NCBI GenBank assembly: GCA_018857735.1
Contig: JABMCL010002100.1
Location: forward strand, 422,501 to 486,500
Direction of reading: 5' to 3'
DNA from: Alviniconcha marisindica
Lineage: Eukaryota; Mollusca; Gastropoda; Provannidae
DNA length: 64,000 nucleotides
Under the pieces are notes generated by a model. That model searched no databases. It had not been told where the DNA came from and saw nothing but the letters and a program-made list of their open reading frames with translations. Positions within the stretch are counted from its first letter, which is position 1. Every line of letters begins with the position of its first letter. The translations under genes were made by a program, and so were the position numbers. Shown piece by piece: positions 21,706 to 33,574 of this stretch.

Positions 21706-21965
21706 AAGATCCAAACACATAAAAGGTTCAAAAGAATGCTATTTATTAGGACGATACAAAACCAGCAAATTTTCAGGGTAATCTCCTTTGTCAAGCTACA
21801 AAATGACACTTAAACACTTCATTCTTCATTTTGTTTTTGACTGTATAGCTGTTTTTTAAGTGTTGTTTTGTAGCTTGACAAAGGGGATACCCTGAAAATT
21901 TGCTGGTTTTGTATCGTCCTAATAAATAGCATTCTTTTGAACCTTTTATGTGTTAGGATCTTATT
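21706..21965. repeat. Large inverted repeat (foldback element), about 110-bp arms
   Basis: Left arm 21706-21814 (AAGATCCAAACACATAAAAG, AATGCTATTTATTAGGACGA, TTTGTCAAGCTACAAAA) is the near-perfect reverse complement of 21855-21964, with about 40 bp between. A single diverged arm occurs at 55985-56090. Either a foldback transposon/MITE or two head-to-head copies of a short element. Confidence 0.85.
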
Positions 21966-22076
21966 TTAGAACAGTAGCAGTCATTCTTTTCAGATTTTTG
22001 ACTTGCTTTAATAATTTGTCTTCATCATCAGTTGTCATTTTTGTCACATTTTACTAATGACTTTACTGTGTCTAGA

Positions 22077-22130
<54 letters not shown>
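22077..22130. repeat. (AT)n microsatellite
   Basis: Pure AT alternation, cruciform-prone. Confidence 0.95.
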
Positions 22131-22132
<2 letters not shown>

Positions 22133-22595
22133 AGGGTTGCTGATTTTACAGTTAACTTGTAGTCTTAAAAACACATTAGATGGACTGGCTTGACAGCCAG
22201 GTTTGTGCGTTGTCAGCTGTTGATGAACCCGACAGGCCTAGCTGGCCCTAACAAAAGTTTTATTTAAAAATGCACTTGGAAACTCATTGCATGTTTAAAT
22301 TTTGTTGTGCATACTGGACACAAAGAAGCAGGCAGTCAAGTTAAACGTAGCATGTCAACTCTTAGCTTTCTGAATGGCTACTTTATATTACTGAGATGTG
22401 CTAATTATTCACCGTTCTGGTTTGGTTGCAGTCAATTTTGACTGTGTTAAGTGTAAAACTGTGAGCTACTTTTTTTTATGTGTTTTTGTGGCTTGTTTCA
22501 GCCTGGTACAGAGTAATTGTGAACAGGTGATTTGTTCTGAGATGACTGTGGGTGTGGTTGGCAGTAAAACAAAATCCAGGAACCAACTTTATCTT

Positions 22596-22597
<2 letters not shown>

Positions 22598-22657
<60 letters not shown>

Positions 22658-22720
22658 GATGCACAGGGGTGCACATGGGCACACACACACATGCACGCAC
22701 ACACACACACACACACACAA
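22598..22720. repeat. (CA)n microsatellite
   Basis: CA repeat interrupted once near 22655-22680. Confidence 0.95.
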
Positions 22721-22739
22721 ACTTTAACAAATAGTTAAA

Positions 22740-24470
22740 GATTTTTCTGTTCTATGAGATAATGTATTGCAAATTCTGTACAGATGCAAGAAAGACTTTC
22801 ACAACAACTCTTGATAAATAGCACATAACTACCAACAAAAAAAGGAGGGGTTGGGGGATAAATTTTGTCTGTAATATCTCCACTTCTGCCATTGGTTGGG
22901 GTAAAATATCAAAAGTATGGAGATATATACACATATATTTATATAATTATATACAAAAGAAAACTCTAGACAGCACCATCATGCAAAGGAAGTGCTACTC
23001 TACAACTTGTTCATAAAGATTACATTTACAATGTGTGGTGTATCATTTGTAAGCAATGCTTCTCAAACAAAAGTACATGTTTCAGACATTTTCATCATAT
23101 GGCAAAATATTTTCATGAAAAAGCTATATATATCACAACGCTTTCACAGTTTCAGCAAATACTTGAAATAAAAAATACACCATACACACAATGTATAATA
23201 ACTGACACAATCCAATCAAAATGTATTAAAAATGTAAACACTCTGAGAATACTATGTAAACTTAAAGGGGAGAAAATCATGTATATATATATCCATTTTG
23301 ATTAAGGGCACCAAAAAACAGGCCAAAAGCTATCCAAAATATAAAACAAATTTTCCATGTAGTTAAAGTTACTCAGTTTGATGCTAACTTTTGTGTGCTG
23401 ACATGCGGCTAAGACTGGTAGACTAACAATGGACACAGCACGGGCCCCAAGGAGCCAAGCCAGCAGCAAAGAAAAGCTCTGGAGCTCCAAAGACGACCTG
23501 CTGCAGACAAACAAAATTCAGCAAGACCATCAAGCTAGACATCTGACGACAGTCCTGGAATGCCAAAGAATGCATCCCTAAAAAAGACAAACTACTCAGT
23601 GGCTCCACTGAGCATAATTTTTTGGTCTGATGTGTGTGTGTGTGTGGGGGGGAGGGGGGGGGGAGGGAAGATTTTGGAAGCTATCTGTCACTGAGACCAA
23701 AACAAACAAAAACGAACCTGGGGGGGGGAGTGGGGGGGGGGGCATCTTTCCATACACTGCACACTGCAGCACATGAGGTTTTCTGCACTCACCATATTAA
23801 CCTTTGGCCAACAGATCATGACAAACTGCTCCACTCAATGCCAGCCGTTTGCAAGTTTTAACTTCATCCCAAGACGACAATGTCATCGGGCAGACTATTT
23901 TTTCACACTCTGAGATTTTGCTAGCAGAACCACTGACTAGGAAAAACTGTTACTTTTACAAATTTAAAGAGGAGCCAAACTGAGGGCACATCATGGGTCA
24001 TATCAATAGGTTGGGGGAAAATAACTCACAACTGTTTTTCTGTCAATTTATTGTCTAGTTTGTTCAAAATCAACCTCCAAACATTGCGCCAACATGGTTG
24101 CAGTTGCTGCCATTTTGACCAAGTCTGTGACATCACTGACACAGATTGTTTGCAAGCTCAGCATGTTGCCAGCCTTTATGTAACACCAAGCAGTCTAAGC
24201 ATATGCCCACTCAAAATGGATTTGTATTTGGTTTTGGCTGGAAATAAATAAAGACATTTGCATCAGTTTTAAGAATAGCTATCAGGCAGTTTGCTTCATG
24301 TGACCCACGATACACAGGTGTGGTGTTACATGACATGTCCTTTCAGTAAACCATCTGCAATATAGGTCAAGAGAATGGAATCTTGACTGCTCTTGTCAGC
24401 ACTTTCCTCCTTTGCCAAAGGTGCAGGACTAAAGAAATGCAGAATGCTACCCAAAGCTTTGTACTGCAGC
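22740..24470. other. Intergenic, nothing recognised
   Basis: AT-rich sequence with G-runs at 23645-23665 and 23720-23742. Short open frames lack recognisable domains. No gene is supported. Confidence 0.5.
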
Positions 24471-24477
24471 ACATTCA

Positions 24478-25612
24478 CCAAGGTATGGCCTTAATAGCTG
24501 TGACATCCCTGGGCAACCCTTTTCTCATCTTCGTTAGTACATGACCTTAATAGCTGTGACATCCCTGGGCAACCCTTTTCTCATCTTCGTTAGTACATGA
24601 CCTTAATAGCTGTGACATCCCTGGGCAACCCTTTTCTCATCTTCGTTAGTACATGACCTTCATAGCTGTGACATCCCTGGGCAACCCTTTTCTCATCTTC
24701 ATTAGTACATGACCTTCATAGCTGTGACATCCCTGGGCAACCCTTTTCTCATCTTCATTAGTATATGACCTTAATAGCTGTGACATCCCTGGGCAACCCT
24801 TTTCTCATCTTCGTTAGTACATGACCTTCATAGCTGTGACATCCCTGGGCAACCCTTTTCTCATCTTCGTTAGTACATGACCTTAATAGCTGTGACATCC
24901 CTGGGCAACCCTTTTCTCATCTTCGTTAGTACATGACCTTCATAGCTGTGACATCCCTGGGCAACCCTTTTCTCATCTTCGTTAGTACATGACCTTAATA
25001 GCTGTGACATCCCTGGGCAACCCTTTCCTCATCTTCACTAGTACATGGCCTTAATAGCTGTGACATCCCTGGGCAACCCTTTTCCCTCATCTTCGTTAGT
25101 ACATGACCTTCATAGCTGTGACATCCCTGGGCAACCCTTTTCTCATCTTCGTTAGTACATGACCTTCATAGCTGTGACATCCCTGGGCAACCCTTTTCTC
25201 ATCTTCGTTAGTACATGACCTTATAGCTGTGACATCCCTGGGCAACCCTTTCCTCATCTTCGTTAGTACATGACCTTCATAGCTGTGACATCCCTGGGCA
25301 ACCCTTTCCTCATCTTCGTTAGTACATGACCTTCATAGCTGTGACATCCCTGGGCAACCCTTTTCTCATCTTCGTTAGTACATGACCTTCATAGCTGTGA
25401 CATCCCTGGGCAACCCTTTTCTCATCTTCGTTAGTACATGACCTTCATAGCTGTGACATCCCTGGGCAACCCTTTTCTCATCTTCGTTAGTACATGACCT
25501 TAATAGCTGGACATCCCTGGGCAACCCTTTTCTCATCTTCGTTAGTACATGACCTTAATAGCTGTGACATCCCTGGGCAACCCTTTCCTCATCTTCACTA
25601 GTACAGAGTGAA
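24478..25612. repeat. 56-bp satellite, about 20 copies
   Basis: 'AGCTGTGACATCCCTGGGCA' + 'ACCCTTTTCTCATCTTCGTT' + 'AGTACATGACCTT(A/C)AT' repeats every 56 bp with very few differences, so it is a recently homogenised array. It lies between the two genes. Confidence 0.97.
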
Positions 25613-26640
25613 CCAACATGGCTGCACCCTGAGGAGCTCACTTTGAAGCAATAAAAGTACTTCTGCTGCACAAATATCGATCGAACAATCATACAAAGTC
25701 TAAAAATGGAAATATTTCCACACTTCCAGGCCAGTTTGCATCCTTGGTTTGGTGCGTCTTGATCTCTTAGTCTTAAGCAAATAATCGTTTTGACTGCTAG
25801 AGTGTTACACAAAATCAACTCAACCACTTGCACTAAAACAAACCGTCATATTAAACAATCCTAATAAAAAAGACTAAAAAGTATAAAAAATAATTTAAAA
25901 AGGGCCCTCCCATTAAACAATCCTCATAAAAAATTTTAAAAAGGGCCCTCCTCCCCCACCCCCAGAATTATTTGCATCAGCATCACCCTGGTAAAACTGT
26001 AATTCCAAGAAAATATGCAGTGATCAGCTGTCACAGACAACTGAACCCTGAAAATATCTGGAAAAAGCAGTCAATGACCTCTCTTTTTTTATACTCTGTT
26101 TTGTCCTGTTAATTACTATTCCGCAGTTAACTGGTATACAAAAGAAAAAGAAAGCGTGACTGTACCTTTAATGATTAGAGAAATTCATCAAAGGACAAGA
26201 AAAATATGGTGTTTACGCTATATCAGTGCTTGTGGAAACTCAATCAAAGCATGGTTTTACCACATGATACAGCCCTGTACAAAAACAAATATTAATGTAA
26301 CAGTCTAATACTTGTGTAGCACCCCCCCACCCCCCAGCTACAGGGAGAAGTGTTCAAGCCAAGGTTCCTAAGTCCCAGCCTCTATTTTCCTTGCTACAGC
26401 TTTGATTTCCTTTATCTAATTAATCTGGCACTCATGCTGACAAAATATAATGGTGGATCACCAGAACTCGGCATCTTTCATTTTATAGTGGGGTGGGTCC
26501 CCCTCAACTGGGGCCAAAAGGGTATGCAAATAAATTGAACACAAGTTGAACACAAAAGGTTTCAGGACGAAAACTTCCATTTCTAAGGATGGGTGGATAA
26601 CATTTTACTCTTTTTCTCTGTCCCAAATTTGGTTTCCCCC
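25613..26640. other. Intergenic, nothing recognised
   Basis: AT-rich sequence. A short direct repeat occurs near 25850-25950 ('AAACAATCCT.ATAAAAAA' and 'AAAAAGGGCCCTCC'). Confidence 0.5.
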
Positions 26641-26725
26641 CTTGTGAGTTAGTAAGCAACAGGATTTTTACATCCAGTCAACTGCACAGGGTACCTCAGG
26701 ATGAACAAGCGCTGTTTTCAGTCAA
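26640..26725. repeat. Dispersed repeat family B, copy 1
   Basis: 'GAGTTAGTAAGCAACAGGAT', 'CATCCAGTCAACTGCACAGG' and 'ACCTCAGGATGA' recur, diverged, at 36648-36725 and more weakly at 62715-62790. Confidence 0.5.
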
Positions 26726-26784
26726 TACTAATCCAAAACTCTCTTTTGGTATCTATGGCAAATCCCTCAACAGGCCAGAAAGGT

Positions 26785-27190
26785 CACACCCCTGAATCAA
26801 GCATAAAAATTAAAAAACATACACACCCCTGAATCAAGCAGTGAAAAAACATACACATCCCTGAATCATGCAATAAAAAACACACACATACACCCCCCTG
26901 AATGAAGCAATAGAAAAGCATACACATCCCTGAATCACGCAATAAAAAAAAACTAAAACATACACACCCCTGAATCAAGCAGTAAAAAAACACCATACAC
27001 ACCCCTGAATCAAGCAGTAAAAAAACACCATACACAGCCCTGAATCAAGCAATAAAAAAAGCATAAACACCCCTGAATCAAGCAATAAAAAATATATATA
27101 AAAAACATACACCCCCCTGAATCAAGCTATAAAAAACCCTGAATGAAGCAATAAAATAAAAAATCTAAACTGAATCAGGCAATAAAAAAT
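26785..27190. repeat. About 30-bp minisatellite, about 13 copies
   Basis: Units 'ACACCCCTGAATCAAGCAAT' + 'AAAAAACATAC' of variable A-run length. Confidence 0.9.
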
Positions 27191-27589
27191 ACAACAGAAA
27201 AACATCTAACACTACAGTGCCTACTGATCCACCCACCACCATTTTGTGACCTGTTGTTGAAAGAGAGATTTTACCTGAACATGCATTGATAACTGTCACA
27301 GTTCTACATGTATCGGTCAAATGACGAACAGCATATCACCTTACCAAAGGTAAGTCTTGCATGTTCGAGTTAACTTTCCTATTCCCGCAGGGCATTCAGT
27401 TGCCCTTCCCATTGGAGGAAAGCTGGCTGTGGCCATGATGCACCGCCCAGCCTGACCGGTCCCTGACATTTGATGGAACCGCTACAAGAATGTTGACGTT
27501 TCTGCACTACATGTGCATGCTTAGAGCAGACAGTAGCTTTGAGTTAAATTCAAATGTCTACCAAGCCCTACTGAACCCTGAGAAGGCGG

Positions 27590-27695
27590 GAGACTTTATT
27601 GGTGAGGAGGAGGGGTGTGGGGGGTACTGGGATTCGAACCTGAAACATTTTGACCAAAAGCCCAGTGTATTTACCACTTGGCCAAGCCATCTCCT
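27590..27695 (-). mobile_element. tRNA-derived SINE head
   Basis: The minus strand carries an A-box region TGGCTTGGCCAAGTGGTAAA and a perfect B box GGTTCGAATCC (complement of 27630-27640) at tRNA-like spacing. The 3' acceptor strand does not pair with the 5' strand, so this is a SINE or tRNA pseudogene. Confidence 0.65.
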
Positions 27696-28348
27696 TCTAA
27701 TGTTTTACATGGGGGCTAGTTTACAAGGAACTTACTGTCAACTGAGCTAGCCTTTACTGCAGGTTCCACCATGCTGCAAGATACATGACTAGCAAAAGTT
27801 TTAAAAAAGAAACATCAAAATATCTGAGGTACATATTGCTTTTTAAAAGTTAAAAAACACACCATAAATTCATTCACTAGCTCACAATTCTTGGACTTGT
27901 CAATCATTTTGCATGCAGTGCTAAAACAACTGAGCAGTACAAACAGCAACTCCTTTGGTATTAGATTACTTGGCAGTGTTGGACAGTAGCTTGCGTAACT
28001 GAATTCAGCAAAACAGTAAATAAATATTAGCAGAAATAAAATAACCAACTGAAACAAACACTACAACTAAAAAGAATTATAATCATAATAATTATTGCTA
28101 TTAATAAATCAAAGGAGCAACAAGAACAAAATTTATCAGCTGCAATTGTGTAACGTGGTAACACTAGCACAAGTTACACAATACTGGAGAAGACAGGTCA
28201 TAATAAAAGCTTTACACAACTCTTCACTTGCACATCAATCATCGACACCAGTTAATGTAAACACCCAGGCAGCACCACAGGATGTAAGTTTATGAAGCAG
28301 TCAGCTGGAGAGGGTTCCACACTGGGCTCTAAGCATTGCATGTATTTG

Positions 28349-28640
<292 letters not shown>

Positions 28641-28679
28641 GTATGTTGAGTACATGTACATGTACATTCATACAAACCA

Positions 28680-28697
28680 AGAGAGAGAGAGAGTGAC

Positions 28698-28740
<43 letters not shown>

Positions 28741-28761
28741 AGAGAGAGAAGAGAGAGTGTG

Positions 28762-28828
<67 letters not shown>
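28680..28828. repeat. (AG)n/(GT)n microsatellite
   Basis: AG repeats with a few interruptions followed by a long GT run. Confidence 0.95.
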
Positions 28829-28829
28829 T

Positions 28830-30950
28830 GGAATGAGCATAACTTTATGTCTTTGTGAGCGCTCTGGGCTCTTACGAGATGGGGTGCCATAAATAATCTA
28901 TTATTATTATCATTATTAAGCCCCACCTCTTTCCTCACAAGCTTTCCATCTGACCACCTACGCAGCACTGTGCTGACTGGTAGAATATGTGATAATTTAA
29001 ATCTGATTCCAGCATTCAAATGAATGCAGTTTGCTTCATCTGACTGCAGTTGATATAGACCTATCATCATCAACGAACATAAGCCATTACTTATTATGAA
29101 GGTTCTCTTTTAGAATCCTCCAGTCTGGCTCTGTTGCTGTGGGTTAGTTTGTGGGGCAACCATGGCAACCACAATGTTCATTGTGGTGTTCTGATTGGCT
29201 GAAGCTGGTTGGATGATCGCCAGCCTGGAACCCTCTATTAAACACAGTGCTGAAGCAAGCAGGCACATGAATCAACATGAATCCACCTGAAACAAAACCT
29301 TGAAGAGTACACAAACAAAACAAACAAAAAACGCCCCTAAATAAGCACAAAGGCAGGAGGCTGGACACCATTTGAGAGTATTCCTTCTGACCCAACTCTG
29401 TAAACATAATCATAATTATAATAATGATGAACACAATCAGGGGTTTCCCTCAGATGAGGGTTTACCCTTTATCATAGCTGTACTGCTTGAAAAACACACA
29501 GCCTGCACCGACAGGCATGGGTACTGTGGGTTTGTTTGTTTGTTTTTAAAAAAGGAAAAAAAGTGCTTTTCACTCAAATTGTGCGGGAGGTTCCACAGGG
29601 TACAATAATTCAGGAAGTGGACCAGCTGAGGTCAGAGAGCAGTGGACCTCACAGTGGAGGTCACAGGGCTTGGAGGGGTGGAGGGAGGGGGGGGGTCCAG
29701 ATGGTGGAGCAGTCCAGGTCAAGAGGGAGAGCCTCTGTACAGAGTTCAGTTCAGTTCAAGATGGCATTTACATGTTCAGGAAAGTCCATATGCACTCAAT
29801 CCCATCACTGAGAAGTTTCCCCAGCATAGTCTCTGAAACAATTCCAATGGTGGTCTGATTGATCATGGTCCTTTCTCATCCTTTCAAGGCCTGTCAAGCA
29901 CTTCCTTTATCTACACCCTTCTCTTCCAGGTGATCAAAGGTGTGGTGAACTAGGCTTTGTGCAGGGGTTGTAAACACTTTTTAAAAAAAAGCATATATAT
30001 ATACCAAATGCAGTCTTGAAAAAAGAATGCACACAACAAAACATGACACTACACACAAAAATCAAAACATAAATCTGCCACATCTGCATTGCTAATTGGC
30101 TATCAACATAATGTGTCAAAAGTGACTATATCAGTTTTTGTTTTTACGCATGATTCTCAATGTTGAATATATGCTTACACAAAACATTGCTAAAAGATAT
30201 AGTGAATGCTAGCAAGCTTCTTTGGTACTTGGTGACTACATGTCTGCAGACAAACAATAAAAAGTATTGGCCCGTGCACCAACAGGACAAGTTCACAGTT
30301 CACCCATTAAATAAAGTGTATAAAACAGTTTGACCAACACAGCAAATGCTTGTTGCCATGGTCACATAGTTCACACTGGAACTCAGTAAGGGTAGTTTCT
30401 CACATGAAACACTAGCAAACGCTGACAGCTGGTGTTGGTTGTCATCTGGCCCGGCTGATGTCAAAGTTTAAAAGTTCTGGTGACTGACTTCAGGCTCAAA
30501 TATCAGAAAGCCAAGAGAAATAGGCTTAACTGAAACGCATACCATCACAGTAATCTGTATTTCTTTTGTGAACGCATGTGGTTTGAGGAGTTACATCAAT
30601 GATTTGATTTTCTGTAAAATACACTTTTTTTCCACATACTTGTTACCCCTGAGATAGTGTCTCAAGCTCCTGCCATTTTCTGCATATCTGCAACTCCCGA
30701 GATAGTGTCTCAAGCTCCTCAACACCTCAGATCATCTGAGATGCAAGCCACTTGTGATGGTTGCTTTGTCCACTTTTGTTTTCTCCCTCTTCTCTTTGAA
30801 GTTGAAACATTTCCCACAAAAACCGAAGTTAAAGTCTAAGGTCTAATGAGGCCTACTGAAGTATAAGGAACAGCCTGGTCCAGGTTTTAAACCCGTTTCT
30901 TACACTGATACAGACCTTGTTTTGTTTTTTACACAATTTCATTTGTATTG
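28830..30950. other. Intergenic, nothing recognised
   Basis: No gene or family was recognised. A small duplication, 'GAGATAGTGTCTCAAGCTCC', occurs at 30652 and 30699. Confidence 0.5.
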
Positions 30951-31095
30951 ATATCAATTTGTTTCCAACTGGCCTTCACATGTTTGTATGAAAATGCACA
31001 CAAGGCTCGACATGAGGTGAGAAGGACAGCTGTACAATTCCATTTCCACAAAGAAAATGTTGACCTGTTCATCCTTTGCACACAAGCTTGAAAGA

Positions 31096-31130
31096 GAGAG
31101 TGTCCGCGTGTGTGTACATGGTGTGTGTGT

Positions 31131-31169
<39 letters not shown>

Positions 31170-31309
31170 ATGTGTGTGTGCATGCGTGTGTGCATGCATG
31201 TATATGTGCGTGCATGTGTGTGTGTGTGTGTGTCTGAAATGGGGCTGAGTGGGATGGACAGAGGGAAGTATAAACTGATAAAGGGCAAACATGTGACGAA
31301 CAAAGTGTT

Positions 31310-31348
<39 letters not shown>

Positions 31349-31416
31349 TGAACTGGGGCTGGGTGGGATGGACAAAGGGAAGTATAAACTGATAAAGGGC
31401 AAACATGTGACGAATA

Positions 31417-31484
<68 letters not shown>

Positions 31485-31689
31485 ATGTCTGTCTGTGTCT
31501 GAACTGGGGCTAGGTTGGATGGGCAGAGGGAAGTATAAACTGATAAAGGGCAAACATGTGACGAATAAAGTGTGTGTGTGTGTGTGTGGTGTGTGTGTGT
31601 GTGTCATGTCTGTCTGTGTCTGAACTGGGGGCTGGGTGGGGTGGACAGAGGGAAGTATAAACTGATAAAGGGCAAACATGTGACGAATA

Positions 31690-31731
<42 letters not shown>

Positions 31732-31773
31732 TGTGTGTGTGCTGTGTGTTGTGTGTCTGCTGTGTGTGTGTGT

Positions 31774-31817
<44 letters not shown>

Positions 31818-32250
31818 TGCTGTGGTGTGTGGTGTGTGTGTGTGTGTTTGTGTGCATGTCTGTCTGTGTCTGAACTGTGGCTGGGTGGGGTGGGCAGAGG
31901 GAAGTATAAACTGATAAAGGGCAAACATGTGACGAACAAAGTGTGTGTGTGTGTGTGTGTGTGTGGGTGTGTGTGTGTGTGTGTGTGTTGTGTCGTGTGG
32001 TGTGTGTGTGTGTGGGTGGTGTCTGTGGTGTGTGCAGTGTATGTGGCATTGTAGCTGTGTCTGATCTGGGCTAGGTGGTGGCAAGGGTAAGTATGAACTG
32101 ATAAAGGACTGTGACAACAAGTGTGATGACTAGTGTGTGGTGTGAGTGGTTGCTGTTTTGTGTGCATGCCCTGTGTCTGAACTGGGGCTGGGTGGGGTGG
32201 GCAGAGGGAAGTATAAACTGATAAAGGGCAAACATATGACAAAGAAAGAG
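31096..32250. repeat. Composite array: about 75-bp unit alternating with (GT)n, 6-7 copies
   Basis: 'TCTGAACTGGGGCTGGGTGG', 'AGAGGGAAGTATAAACTGAT' and 'AAAGGGCAAACATGTGACGA' recur near 31240, 31350, 31500, 31620, 31870 and 32175, each followed by a (GT)n tract of different length. The 388- and 185-codon minus frames across it are repeat artefacts. Confidence 0.92.
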
Positions 32251-32259
32251 TCACATGAT

Positions 32260-33470
32260 GCGCAGCCAGTATTAAAGTAAGCAGTCATGGGTGACCCCTT
32301 TCTTTCTAACTGCAAGCTACATCCTTCCTTTTATACATATAATAACATAATAATGTTTGTAATGCGCTAATTCCCATCCACATACAAACACCGACAGAGA
32401 AAAACCAATGGTGCAGGTGAAAGAGATCACAGCGTCCAGTAACCCATGACACAGAATGATGTCATGATAATAATGATTAATGCCAACGCACCAGAAAACT
32501 CACACTTCTCTTATTTAAGTTACCGCAACAACTACTATTACACCATTACTTATAAAAACACTAAATCAAAATCAGATTAATACAAATTTGTCAGGTATAG
32601 TTCATAAAATTCTGCTGAAAACAGAAGCCAAAACAAATAGTAATGATCCACGTATTCGATGCATAAACTGATGGTACACCCATTCGATGCAAATATTACT
32701 ACCAGCAATAGCAAGTGTAAACCCCGACTCTCAAATCCCACAAAAGGGGATGTCAACTGTCATGATTATCATTATGTAAATGGAGAAGTTTACCGTATGA
32801 TACAAGATCAGCTGGTAAATATCAAAACCAAATACATACAGCCAGACAGACACCTGATATCTGTTTAGTAAATTAATTAATCAATTAACTGATCAATTAA
32901 TTAATTAATGGCTGCATCAGAGCAAAACAAAACTCATCAAATCAAGCAGAAAAAAGTTGGTCATTTTGTTTCTTCTTGTGGTTTGTTAAACAGTAACTTT
33001 AATTTCCTTCACAACTAACACAGCTTCACATTTCTTTATGCACTCTGTTGACTGTGCTTTTTTGTTCGACAGTGACTGCACAACATCAATCAAATAAAAC
33101 TTTGAAAGAATATATGCATGTGCAACCAAGTTGAAAACCCATCATGTTTGCATGCAAGTTGTTCTGCCCTCCCTCCCACCCTCCCACCCTCCCACCCGCC
33201 ACCCCCCACTCAGTTGCCCCAACCACTGAAGCCATGAAGATGTGAAGTTTGTAAAACACCAGATCTATTTTTATTCTGGGAGGATGATTTTTGTGGCACT
33301 GCACCTCACCCATCAAAGTCTCCAACAATTTCCTTTCCAAATAAATGCGTCTGAAACCCTGCATGTCTGAAGCGGGACAAACACATCCCACGTGAAAATG
33401 TAAAAAAAAAAAAAAAAAAAAAAACTTTTAAAAAACCTGTACAAACTGTCAGCGCCAGCACATCACACTA
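32260..33470. other. Intergenic / 3' flank of the ADGRA gene
   Basis: AT-rich; includes (TTAA)-like sequence at 32870-32910 and poly-A at 33402-33424. Part may be the ADGRA 3' UTR. A second AATAAA (minus) lies at 33270-33275. Confidence 0.5.
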
Positions 33471-33476
33471 TTTATT
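33471..33476 (-). terminator. Candidate ADGRA polyadenylation signal
   Basis: AATAAA on the minus strand, about 100 bases after the stop codon. Another AATAAA at 33270-33275 would give a longer 3' UTR. Confidence 0.5.
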
Positions 33477-33574
33477 ACACAGGCCAACGGTAAGGGCAGT
33501 AACAGAGAAAAATGTAAGCAACAGTTACTGAAAGAAACCCTGCACATCACAAAACTACACGCTTGCAACTGACG

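Noticed and set aside
24478..25612. CRISPR-like regular repeats
   Set aside because: Units are contiguous 56-bp tandem copies with no unique spacers, in an animal genome.
30954..32254. Minus-strand open frames of 179-388 codons (His/Thr-rich with recurrent LPFISLYFP)
   Set aside because: They cross (GT)n tracts and the 75-bp composite repeat; translation artefacts.
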